A stretch of DNA of 21,715 nt from an uncultured Desulfomonile sp. (GTDB lineage Bacteria; Desulfobacterota; Desulfomonilia; Desulfomonilales; Desulfomonilaceae): NCBI GenBank assembly GCA_903920415.1, contig CAIXMD010000291.1, positions 1-21,715 of the forward strand. Reading direction: 5' to 3'. The notes under the pieces are model-generated. The model saw only the letters and a list, made by a program, of their open reading frames with translations, was not told the DNA's origin and made no database searches. Positions 15,034 to 21,715 of this stretch are shown here, in pieces. Within the stretch, counting starts at the first letter, position 1. The number at the start of each line of letters is the position of its first letter. The translations under genes and the position numbers were made by a program.

Positions 15034-15192
15034 TTGAAAAATCAGTACGTGGCAGACATCAACGATTATCGAAAATACGGATTACTTCGAATTCACTCCG
15101 GCGTTGGAAATATCAAAACTGACGTGGTCTTTAATCTCTTTGTGAAGGGATCAATAATATGTCGGAGTGGGAGTTATTGGCGATATTGGTAG
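15034..15192 (+). pseudogene. Truncated gene, N-terminal fragment (KNQYxxDINDYRKYGLLR family)
   Basis: A TTG at 15034 follows GGAG (15026-15029 region) and opens MKNQYVADINDYRKYGLLRI. I recognise this opening from conserved hypothetical proteins, usually more than 200 aa long, that start MKNQYFGDINDYRKYGLLR. Homology stops after about 22 residues; the rest of the frame to the TGG-TAG end at 15192 is unlike the family and overlaps micropeptide 2 in another frame. The gene is therefore a 5' stump, probably left when micropeptide 2 and the following genes were joined on. The family's function is unknown to me. Confidence 0.6.
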
Positions 15193-15221
15193 TTCTCGTT
15201 TTAAAGGTGATTAGATTCTAA
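15159..15221 (+). CDS. 20-aa hydrophobic micropeptide 2
   Basis: The ATG at 15159 is preceded by AAGGGA (about 15145-15150) at a spacing of 8. The product is MSEWELLAILVVLVLKVIRF, 20 residues: an acidic-aromatic head, a nine-residue aliphatic core and the tail K-V-I-R-F. Aligned without gaps to micropeptide 1, it matches at M1, E3, L6, I9, V12, L15, K16 and F20. Its TAA is 2 bases before an in-frame ATG of the HEPN-like gene and 23 bases before that gene's better GTG start. Two independent frames of the same length and pattern in one operon argue against chance. Membrane insertion is predicted; the role is unknown. Confidence 0.6.
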   Translation: MSEWELLAILVVLVLKVIRF

Positions 15222-15244
15222 AAATGAAACAGGGAGTTGATCTT

Positions 15245-15781
15245 GTGAATCGTAAATCACTTCATAACGCCATAGATGGTCTTTTACGCTCCATCAATCT
15301 GCTACATCAAAACAAACTTCTGCTGCCTGCCATGATGATGACTTATTCGACAATAGATATTTTGTCCTCGCTTACATGCACAGTACCGGCAACAGAAAGT
15401 ACTGGGAGTGACTTTAAAAATTGGGTCAATCGATATCTATTGCCAGGCAGTCAGCTTTGCTGTTCAGCCGATGATCTATGGGGCGCGAGATGCGGCTTGA
15501 TACACACTTACACCTCCAACTCCAGCCTTTCGCAAAAGGGGAAAATCCGAAAAATTGTGTATCTCTCAGGGGTACTCGATGAACCTCTACGTAACACGAC
15601 TGATTTTGTTGCTGGAGAATATCTTGTCGTTGTTTCACAAGACTTGTTCAATGCACTGAGTACAGCACTCACCCGATTTATGGCAGATTTGAAAACTGAT
15701 GTGATTCTCGAAAATCGCGTTATAGAGAGGGCAGACAAGCTGTTTGTTTCAATACCGATGAATTTGGAAGTGGAAATGTAG
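15245..15781 (+). CDS. HEPN-like protein with Rx4H motif
   Basis: A 178-aa helical protein from GTG 15245, chosen because AGGGAG (about 15231-15236) is 8 bases upstream; an ATG at 15224 in frame is 13 bases from its nearest GGTGA. Residues about 82-87 read RCGLIH (R-x4-H) within ADDLWGARCGLIHTYT, followed by LSQKGKIRKIVY. R-x4-6-H is the catalytic signature of HEPN ribonucleases, and the earlier helix PAMMMTYSTIDILSSL fits the HEPN fold. The end of the protein (SQDLFNALSTALTRFMADLK) is also helical. HEPN domains cleave RNA in many toxin and defence systems. The assignment rests on one motif plus helix pattern, so RNase activity is tentative. It follows micropeptide 2 directly and precedes the TerB_C gene. 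Confidence 0.65.
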   Translation: MNRKSLHNAIDGLLRSINLLHQNKLLLPAMMMTYSTIDILSSLTCTVPATESTGSDFKNWVNRYLLPGSQLCCSADDLWGARCGLIHTYTSNSSLSQKGKIRKIVYLSGVLDEPLRNTTDFVAGEYLVVVSQDLFNALSTALTRFMADLKTDVILENRVIERADKLFVSIPMNLEVEM

Positions 15782-15790
15782 CTGACAAAA

Positions 15791-15804
15791 TTTAGTCTAC
15801 TGTG
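15791..15804 (+). repeat. Recurring intergenic motif, copy 1 (TTTAGTCTACTGTG)
   Basis: Lies between the HEPN-like and TerB_C genes. It matches copy 2 (17801) at 12 of 14 bases and copy 3 (18627) at 11 of 14. All three stand shortly after a stop codon and before the next gene's ribosome binding site. Confidence 0.4.
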
Positions 15805-15853
15805 CCGCTTATTGATTTCGAGGTATTTAAAAATGAAAGAAGGGGGTGGGTTT

Positions 15854-16990
15854 GTGGCTGTAAAACTCAGTGTCGGCAATAGACAGCTTCAATTATACTC
15901 TGGCGGACCGAAACTTTGGCGATATGAACCAAATGGCGTCTTTGCGTCGATAGAGCAAACAGTACTTTCTGTTTATGAACGCGAGGGTTGGAGTGGGCAT
16001 GACGGGCTAGGCTTTCTTATGCTTTCACTGATCAAGGCAGCTTCGTTCAAACTACTACCTGATGAATTGAATTCAACATTTATTGAATCGCTTTATCATT
16101 GGGGCTTCTACTACGATGACCAAGGACAGCAAAAAACCACAAGTGTAACAGATATGCTTGAATGTGTACGCAACGCAACAGCTCACCAAATTGCAACTAA
16201 TTTTGCTGTTATGACTGTTACTGGCTTTGGTACGCCCATGTCTCCCATGACTGTTGCTAATAACACTGAAAAAGCGTTGGGTTTGTTTAAATCATTGGGT
16301 GCTGAGAGACTTCACTCTATAGCCACTGTCTTTTCAGAGGCTCCGTACGATCTGCGTTCAGGCTGGCCAAGCTTAACACTATGGCATGAAAATACCGTAG
16401 CCTTTCGCTTGGTTAAATCTCCAGGAAATACACTAACGGCTACACAGAGACGACTTATAAGTACGCTCCTAACACCACTTGGTTATGACGTTGAGATTGT
16501 AAAAGTTACCCTTTCTAGCGCAAACGAACCAGTTACAATACAAACAGCCAATTCAGGACCACCGCGAGGGTTTGCTATCCCCGTGTCACCAAGATCGGCG
16601 GAGAATCTTACTCTTGATATGGACAGCATTGAAGCTAAAATTGCCGAGACAAAAGTTGTGTCTACAATCCTCAATAATATTTTTTCAGATTCTGAACAAT
16701 CATCGGCAATCAATCCATTAACTGAGTTGCCGACGCCTCCTGTTTCGTTTATTGGACTTGATGCAGAAGCCTTCACATTTATGCAGTTATTGGCATCTAA
16801 GCTCGTATGGGAGCGAGAAGAGCTGGAAACACTTGCTGCTGAGCATAATCTGATGCTTGACGGTACTCTCGACAGTATCAGCGATGCTTCATACAGTCAT
16901 TTTGGAAGTCCATTTTTTGAGGGAGATGATCCCATTGAAATTGATCCGGGGGTTGTAGATAGATTGAGAGTAATCGAGCTGCTTGTATAG
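15854..16990 (+). CDS. TerB_C domain protein
   Basis: A 378-aa protein from GTG 15854, which has GAAGGGGG 7 bases upstream; ATGs at 15812 and 15833 (the latter with GAGG at 9 bases) are in frame and possible. The last 80 residues (about 297-378) match the TerB_C domain: FIGLDAEAFTFMQLLASKLV, WEREELETLAAEHNLMLDG, then ISDASYSHFGSPFFEGDDPI. TerB_C occurs at the end of tellurite-resistance-type TerB proteins in conflict and stress loci, where it is thought to bind metal or partners. The first 280 residues include ECVRNATAHQIATNFAVMTV and a beta-rich stretch, unassigned. No TerB_N or TerB core is seen, so this is a variant architecture. It ends 38 bases before the methyltransferase-like gene's ATG. 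The role in the system is unknown. Confidence 0.72.
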   Translation: MAVKLSVGNRQLQLYSGGPKLWRYEPNGVFASIEQTVLSVYEREGWSGHDGLGFLMLSLIKAASFKLLPDELNSTFIESLYHWGFYYDDQGQQKTTSVTDMLECVRNATAHQIATNFAVMTVTGFGTPMSPMTVANNTEKALGLFKSLGAERLHSIATVFSEAPYDLRSGWPSLTLWHENTVAFRLVKSPGNTLTATQRRLISTLLTPLGYDVEIVKVTLSSANEPVTIQTANSGPPRGFAIPVSPRSAENLTLDMDSIEAKIAETKVVSTILNNIFSDSEQSSAINPLTELPTPPVSFIGLDAEAFTFMQLLASKLVWEREELETLAAEHNLMLDGTLDSISDASYSHFGSPFFEGDDPIEIDPGVVDRLRVIELLV

Positions 16991-17028
16991 AAACTGAGGA
17001 AATGTCCATATTTATAAAAGGATTAGAT

Positions 17029-17796
17029 ATGTACGATCACAATGTAAAAGCTGGAAATCAAGGTGATGTCATTAAACACACGGCACTTATAGCTGCTGCC
17101 AGTGTGTTAATGGCAAAAGTCAAGGATACCTTCCATTATGCCGACACTTTTGCCGGTTACGCATACAACCCGCTAAAATCTGACGGAGAATGGCGGAATG
17201 GCATTGGCGTTTCACACGATTCCGGTTTTACTTACGAAAGTCCGACGGTTAAGTTCTGGCAAGAGCTTTGGGAGTGTAAGTTTGGGCTCCGAGGCTCAGT
17301 CTATCCAGGTTCTTCCCTCTTCATGTTTAAGCTGTGCATGGGAAAAGGCATTGCATTTAAAGCCCGTCTTTGGGACATCTCGCCTGCGGTTATTTCTCAG
17401 CTTGTCACATTCTATGACCGGAATGAGGTTGAAATATTCACAAGACCTGCGAAAGAAGTTGATTTTGCGGGAGATAAACCAGATCTTTTGCTGATTGATC
17501 CACCCGATTTTATGGATGTAGACTTCGCGTTGGCTCTCTTTGGAATGGTAGAGCATGTTATTCTCTGGTTGCCAATTGTCTGTACAAATGGAGTCGAAAC
17601 AGAAGCATCTCTATTGGCATTCCAAAAATGCCAGAAAAGAGGATTGCCGATTATCTCTGTAAACTGGCACGGAGAAAAAAATACGAGAGGGTGCCGTTTG
17701 GTTTTCCAATTGCCGGTTGATGCAAGCCAAGCAGTAATAAGCACAGCGGGCAATATTGCCAACTTGATGGGCTGGAAAATTGATTGCAGTGTTTGA
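17029..17796 (+). CDS. RlmJ-like methyltransferase homologue, motif IV altered
   Basis: A 255-aa protein from ATG 17029, chosen because AGGA (17019-17022) lies 6 bases upstream and the N terminus then aligns with RlmJ; an ATG at 17002 has GAGGA only 1 base before it. Shared with the RlmJ (23S rRNA A2030 N6-methyltransferase) family are KAGNQGDVIKHTAL (7-20), FHYADTFAGYAY (35-46), YPGSSLFMFKL (92-102) and LLLIDPPDFMD (153-163). The catalytic motif IV of N6-adenine enzymes is normally DPPY or DPPF; here it is DPPD followed by F161. Substitution of the aromatic may weaken base flipping, although F161 could take over. An accessory copy in such a locus is unlikely to be the housekeeping enzyme; a nucleic-acid-modifying or -sensing role is inferred. 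Confidence 0.78.
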   Translation: MYDHNVKAGNQGDVIKHTALIAAASVLMAKVKDTFHYADTFAGYAYNPLKSDGEWRNGIGVSHDSGFTYESPTVKFWQELWECKFGLRGSVYPGSSLFMFKLCMGKGIAFKARLWDISPAVISQLVTFYDRNEVEIFTRPAKEVDFAGDKPDLLLIDPPDFMDVDFALALFGMVEHVILWLPIVCTNGVETEASLLAFQKCQKRGLPIISVNWHGEKNTRGCRLVFQLPVDASQAVISTAGNIANLMGWKIDCSV

Positions 17797-17800
17797 TGGA

Positions 17801-17814
17801 TATAGTCTGCTGTG
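17801..17814 (+). repeat. Recurring intergenic motif, copy 2 (TATAGTCTGCTGTG)
   Basis: Lies 4 bases after the RlmJ-like stop and before the DUF429 gene; 12 of 14 bases match copy 1. Confidence 0.4.
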
Positions 17815-17857
17815 TTTTACGCTGAAGCCAAAACATGAAAGGTAACAGGAAAATCAT

Positions 17858-18607
17858 ATGAATTTAGATACTTGTCATATCATCGGCATTGACTGCGCAA
17901 CACAGGATAACAAACGCGGTGTGGCACTCGCACGCTTTGAAGACAACGCATGTTTTATTGAAAGTGCTGAAAAAGGCCTTGATGATAATGTCATTCGAGA
18001 CATGCTTGTGAAATGTAAGCAGGACGGTGGTCGCGTTCTTTTGGCGCTTGATGCGCCGCTTGGCTGGCCGGAACCACTTGGGGGTTATCTCGATAAACAT
18101 GAGGCTGGTAAGAAAATACCAGAAGATGATTCACATAAGCTTTTTCGTCGTGCAACGGATCGCTTTATTAAAGACACTTACGGGATTCAATCATTAGATG
18201 TTGGAGCTGATCGTATTGCGCGGACAGCACATTCTGCCCTCAAGCTTCTGCATTATCTTGGAAATGGGCTAATTCCGTTGGCACAAGTTGAGCATTTTCA
18301 AGAAACGGCTGCAATAGAAGTATATCCAGCGGCGACCTTAAAAACACATAACCTGATATATAAAGGGTACAAAAAACCAGGAGATGTAAAAACTCGCGAT
18401 GATATCCTGAAAAATCTAGAAAAACTTGGTATTGCAATCGAATCAAAAGATGTGCGATCCAAGTCACTTGAGTCAGCAGACGCACTTGATGCTATTGTTT
18501 GTGTGTTGGCTGGTATGGACTTTCTGAAAAAGGATGTGTATCCACCACCGCCCGAACTAGAAAAATTAGCCGTAAAAGAAGGATGGATTTGGGTCAAAAG
18601 AAAATGA
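17858..18607 (+). CDS. DUF429 family protein, predicted RNase H-fold nuclease
   Basis: A 249-aa protein matching DUF429. Its conserved phrases appear in order: GIDCATQDNKRGVAL (D12), LALDAPLGWP (D65), FRRATDRFI (about 96-104), VGADRIARTAHSALKLL, AIEVYPAATLK (E154), and ESADALDAIVCVLAGMDFL (D208, D211). Aspartates at these sites fit the acidic cluster of RNase H-like nucleases, the predicted fold of this family; no reaction has been proved to my knowledge. The length is normal and the gene looks intact. CAGGA lies 7 bases before the ATG. It sits between the RlmJ-like gene and the 467-aa gene, with short spacers that each carry the recurring motif. It could process or degrade nucleic acid recognised by its neighbours. 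Confidence 0.82.
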   Translation: MNLDTCHIIGIDCATQDNKRGVALARFEDNACFIESAEKGLDDNVIRDMLVKCKQDGGRVLLALDAPLGWPEPLGGYLDKHEAGKKIPEDDSHKLFRRATDRFIKDTYGIQSLDVGADRIARTAHSALKLLHYLGNGLIPLAQVEHFQETAAIEVYPAATLKTHNLIYKGYKKPGDVKTRDDILKNLEKLGIAIESKDVRSKSLESADALDAIVCVLAGMDFLKKDVYPPPPELEKLAVKEGWIWVKRK

Positions 18608-18626
18608 AATTTTCATTCAGGTTCTA

Positions 18627-18640
18627 TTTTAGACTACTGA
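18627..18640 (+). repeat. Recurring intergenic motif, copy 3 (TTTTAGACTACTGA)
   Basis: Lies 20 bases after the DUF429 stop and runs into the AAGGA ribosome binding site of the next gene. Aligned as TTTAGACTACTGAA it matches copy 1 at 11 of 14. A shorter similar string, AGTCTACTAAAGG, occurs at 8698-8710. Confidence 0.35.
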
Positions 18641-18649
18641 AGGAAAACC

Positions 18650-20053
18650 ATGCAGAATTTTGTTGAACTCAAACTCAAACAAGATGTCCTGGAACGGTAT
18701 GGTCTGCCTGACATCCTCTATCCAGTACATATTGATTTACTCGAAGTCGTTGCTGGCGGTGGTAATATGCCTCTAGCTGCTCTGCTGTACGGGCTGCAGC
18801 AACGCAGCCGGGAAGCAGGGCACGATTGGAAACAGTTTGATGCTGCCTTGGAACGGCTGACAACGTTGGTGGCTCCCGTTGATGATCGGGAAGTAATTTC
18901 TGTATCAGGTGATAATTGGTGGTTAGAGATCGGGCCGGTGGATCTTGACTGCAAGCTGGTCACGATTCAGCGAGGGGAAGAGCTTATCGCCGCCATCATT
19001 CCGCGAGAAGATAGTCGTTTGCGCGTGGCAGCGTTTCGTCCGCTTGACGCAAAGAGTCTCGTGTATCTGATCGAGCTTGGTCTTAAGCCGCACCCTGAGC
19101 ATGGGGTATCTATGGGGAGGAATAGCTGGGAGTACGCACTTGATTGTTCCGCCGGTATGGGAAATGCTTACGCAGCCGACGAAGGCAAAGCGTATCTTTC
19201 CTATTGGGAGTTTGGGATAGGAATTCAAAATGATGGCAGTGAAAATGCGATTTTCCGACCGTACAAGGATTTGATAGCTCGAAGCGCCGCATTGGTTGCC
19301 ACGGAGCTGGGAGTTTATTACTCGTTGTCAGATGAGGGCGCGTTGCGTAACGAAAATCAGAATATTTCTGAAGGGATCCGCATGAACGCACAATTGATTG
19401 AAGTTGCATCCTGGCGCATCATTAGCGAACTACACAGGCGTTATCCCGGAAAATTTGTTATGGTAGAGACCCATCCTGGTGGTGGTCAGTATGATTGCCT
19501 GTCTCTGTTTCATGATAAGCGTCATGTTGCAGACTTTAACCGTGTTGGCAGCTTTCACGATTTTAATGGCCAACCTTCCTTGGATATATGGCGGTTATTG
19601 GCTGAAGAAGAACCGCAAGCTGTTCTCGATCAGATATGTCGCAGGCTTGAACTGCCGATTCCGGTAAAACTTCCTCCTAGTACACAAGATGTTCTTACAT
19701 ACAGATTTATTGCAGCTTTTTTATCGCATTCCGTTTTCGGTAGAGAAAAATGGGAATGTCGCAATGGCTATTATGATTCGACTGGTATGGGTGAGTGTGG
19801 TGTAAGCCATTTATTTAACCAATTTCCTGAAGCCAAAGAGCGATTAAGAGTATCTGTACCGAATGATTTACTGGAAATACCTGCTTATCGTTTTTGGTTT
19901 GTCATAAGGGATTATAAGCCGCTTATATGTTTGGAAACGACCGGAACGGTCTGGAATGACAAAGGACAATCCTTCGATCTCACAAAACTTTACAAAAAAG
20001 AGAAACGAATTTGGCCTGTTGTGATGGCGATTGCGGGACACTTGTTGCCGTAA
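18650..20053 (+). CDS. Conserved hypothetical protein, 467 aa
   Basis: An intact 467-aa soluble protein with a good start (AAGGA 7 bases before ATG). I do not recognise it firmly. The centre has WRIISELHRRYPGKFVMVET followed by HPGGGQYDCLSLF (about 290) and VADFNRVGSFHDF, text that I associate with TY-Chap (YbjN/type III chaperone-like) domains; this is a weak memory-based assignment. Both ends look like alpha/beta domains (DNWWLEIGPVDLDCKLVTIQ; YRFWFVIRDYKPLICLETTG). No nuclease, NTPase or membrane motif is seen. It is the last gene of the tight run; a stem-loop follows its stop. A structural or chaperone-like role in the system would fit a TY-Chap link, but this is speculation. Confidence 0.65.
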   Translation: MQNFVELKLKQDVLERYGLPDILYPVHIDLLEVVAGGGNMPLAALLYGLQQRSREAGHDWKQFDAALERLTTLVAPVDDREVISVSGDNWWLEIGPVDLDCKLVTIQRGEELIAAIIPREDSRLRVAAFRPLDAKSLVYLIELGLKPHPEHGVSMGRNSWEYALDCSAGMGNAYAADEGKAYLSYWEFGIGIQNDGSENAIFRPYKDLIARSAALVATELGVYYSLSDEGALRNENQNISEGIRMNAQLIEVASWRIISELHRRYPGKFVMVETHPGGGQYDCLSLFHDKRHVADFNRVGSFHDFNGQPSLDIWRLLAEEEPQAVLDQICRRLELPIPVKLPPSTQDVLTYRFIAAFLSHSVFGREKWECRNGYYDSTGMGECGVSHLFNQFPEAKERLRVSVPNDLLEIPAYRFWFVIRDYKPLICLETTGTVWNDKGQSFDLTKLYKKEKRIWPVVMAIAGHLLP

Positions 20054-20054
20054 G

Positions 20055-20084
20055 ATACCGTTGCGATATTTAGCGCAACGGTAT
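20055..20084 (+). terminator. Stem-loop after the 467-aa gene
   Basis: A perfect 11-bp stem, ATACCGTTGCG with CGCAACGGTAT, closes an 8-base loop (ATATTTAG), starting 2 bases after the stop codon. No T tract follows, so it may be a weak terminator or an mRNA 3'-end stabiliser. The remaining 190 bases to the DUF262 gene hold no gene that I can support. Confidence 0.6.
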
Positions 20085-20273
20085 TGCTGAAAGTGAAAAA
20101 TGGGGCGGAGAAATCAAATATTTGTTATTGCCTGCATCGAGATGAGTCGTTTTAAGGTGAAACTGTACAGCGTAACCGATGCTTATAATACCGCACCAGT
20201 CGCTTTAACGTCAGAACGATAAAGGTAAATAAGCAGTAGATACTAAAATTTAAGCATCAAATCGGAGGACTAA

Positions 20274-21715
20274 TTGAGTTATCGTTCTGAAAGCATTGCC
20301 CTTACTATCGGTCGAATGAACTATCAGTATTTTTTACCAGCTATTCAACGTGAATTCGTTTGGAAACCAGAGCAGATAGTGCAGCTTTTTGATTCAATTA
20401 TGCGAGGCTATCCGATTAGCTCATTTCTATTTTGGGAGTTAAAACAAGAGAATAGGGACAAATGGCAAGTCTATAAATTCCTGGAGGAGGCGCAGGACGG
20501 AGGTACGCACAACCAACGTGCAAACACCGATGGAGCTACAAATCTCTCTTTGGTTCTTGATGGGCAGCAGCGGTTGACATCTCTCCTTATTGGACTAAAA
20601 GGCAACTACATTGCGAAAAAAAATATAAGCGGTGGGACAACCCCGACGCTTGGAGTAAGCAGCGATTGCATCTTGACCTTTTTGCTGACCCACAACTTGA
20701 CAATGACTCCACTGAAACTGGAATCTACTACAGGTTTGCGTTTATGGAGCAGGTTCCTAAGCCAAGCGGAGAGCATTACTGGTTTCGTATTGGACATATT
20801 CTCGATTTTGACGAACGCCAGAAATTCGATACATTCCTTGATGAACATGATGAAATGTTTGTGCAACAAGGGATTTCGCGCAGTGATCGCAGATTATTCG
20901 AGAGGAACCTTACCAGGCTGTATAATGCTATTCATGTCGATGAAGTCATTGCCTACTATACAGAGACTGATCAAGACTATGATCGAGTGTTGGATATTTT
21001 TGTTCGAGCGAATGAAGGTGGAACCAAGCTGAGTAAATCGGATTTACTATTGTCGATGGTCACATCAAGCTGGGATGGAGTGAATGCTCGTGACGAAATC
21101 TTCGATTTTGTAGATCGTATCAACTCCCAATTGACCCGCCGAAATAACTTCGACAAGGATTTCATAATGAAGTCATGTCTCGTCCTTACGGATCTCCCAG
21201 TTGCCTATAAAGTTCAGAACTTTAACAACGCCAACCTTTCAACTATTAGGAGTAAATGGCCTGCAATAAAAAAAGCAGTTGAGCGTGGGGTTGATCTTAC
21301 GAACTCTTTCGGTATTGATCGTGACAATCTCACTAGTAACAATGCACTCATCCCGATTATTTACTACTTATATAAAAATCCAAACGTAACCATGCGTGGT
21401 TCTACTCCTTTTGAAGCACGAAACGCTGAGCAAATACGTCGTTGGCTGATCATGGCCCTTTTGAATGGTGTATTTGGAGGCACATCAGACAACATGTTAA
21501 GGGATATCCGTACGGCTTTGCAACCTGAAGTGGTGTCTGAGTCGGGCTATGATTTCCCTATTGATAGGATCAGTGCTACGATCAGAAAAGCCGGTCGAAC
21601 TGTCGGCTTCAGCGATTACGTCATGGATGATGCATTGGAACTATTATATGGTCAGCGTCAAATATTTTTGGCACTTTCTCTGCTCTATGATGATGCCGCC
21701 TGGGGGACAATGGCA
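20274..21715 (+). pseudogene. DUF262 (GmrS/GmrD N-domain type) protein, split by a frameshift at an A8 run; runs off the window
   Basis: The TTG start has GGAGG (20264-20268) 5 bases upstream. Residues 1-115 show DUF262 motifs: LPAIQREFVWKPEQIVQLFD (21-40), GYPISSFLFWEL, and VLDGQQRLTSLLIG (94-107) with its DGQQR core. At A8 (20616-20623) the frame is lost. In the -1 frame the protein continues without a stop from 20624 to the window end (364 codons): KRWDNPDAWSKQRLHLDL, EHYWFRIGHIL, VLDIFVRANEGGTKLSKSDL (the second DUF262 signature), and RRWLIMALLNGVFGG. One more A, or a -1 slip on A-AAA-AAT, restores a single protein. DUF262 is the N-terminal part of GmrSD type IV enzymes that cut modified phage DNA. 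A DUF1524 nuclease domain may follow beyond the window. It may be a recent mutation, a sequencing error, or real slippage. Confidence 0.85.

Noticed and set aside
17029..17796. Housekeeping rlmJ
   Set aside because: Divergent sequence, DPPD motif and accessory neighbourhood make the standard rRNA enzyme unlikely.

Overview
The window looks like a defence and mobile-gene island in a Gram-negative bacterium. My impression is Deltaproteobacteria of the Geobacter/Desulfuromonas kind, at low confidence: bacterial Shine-Dalgarno sites, mixed base composition from gene to gene, and protein families common there. No housekeeping gene other than one tRNA is present. All genes but one (645-1013) lie on the + strand.

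Left edge (1-1431): the C-terminal part of a tyrosine recombinase, then an intact tRNA-Arg(CCG) with its terminator, then a small minus-strand hypothetical gene with an HExxH motif. tRNA plus integrase remnant marks a likely integration hotspot.

Region 2 (1432-6466): an AbiEi-family antitoxin/repressor with a promoter and inverted-repeat operator but no AbiEii toxin next to it; a 60-aa ORF; a DUF1883-TIR protein with the WxxxE motif; remnants; a SIR2-STAND NTPase (Avs5-like architecture) preceded by 10-bp tandem repeats; and a frameshifted type I restriction specificity (HsdS) remnant.

Region 3 (6496-13176): a KAP-family P-loop NTPase; a DUF4062-HATPase fusion (Schlafen/AlbA_2-type COG2865 class); an intergenic array of eight heptamers of the form GRGACAT or close to it; a SEC-C zinc-binding protein; a helical-repeat protein; and a broken WYL-domain regulator.

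Region 4 (13316-21715) is the most interesting part. It is a same-strand run encoding a membrane-anchored protein, a 20-aa hydrophobic peptide, an Fe-S uracil-DNA-glycosylase-like protein, a truncated gene, a second 20-aa hydrophobic peptide, a HEPN-like Rx4H protein, a TerB_C protein, an RlmJ-like methyltransferase with a changed motif IV, a DUF429 RNase H-fold protein, a 467-aa unknown and finally a DUF262 (GmrSD-type) gene split by a frameshift at an A8 run. The two micropeptides resemble one another and have usable ribosome binding sites. They, the DNA/RNA-acting enzymes and the recurring intergenic motifs make this run a candidate for an undescribed multi-gene defence or conflict system. 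That reading is inference; only the individual gene families are supported by sequence.
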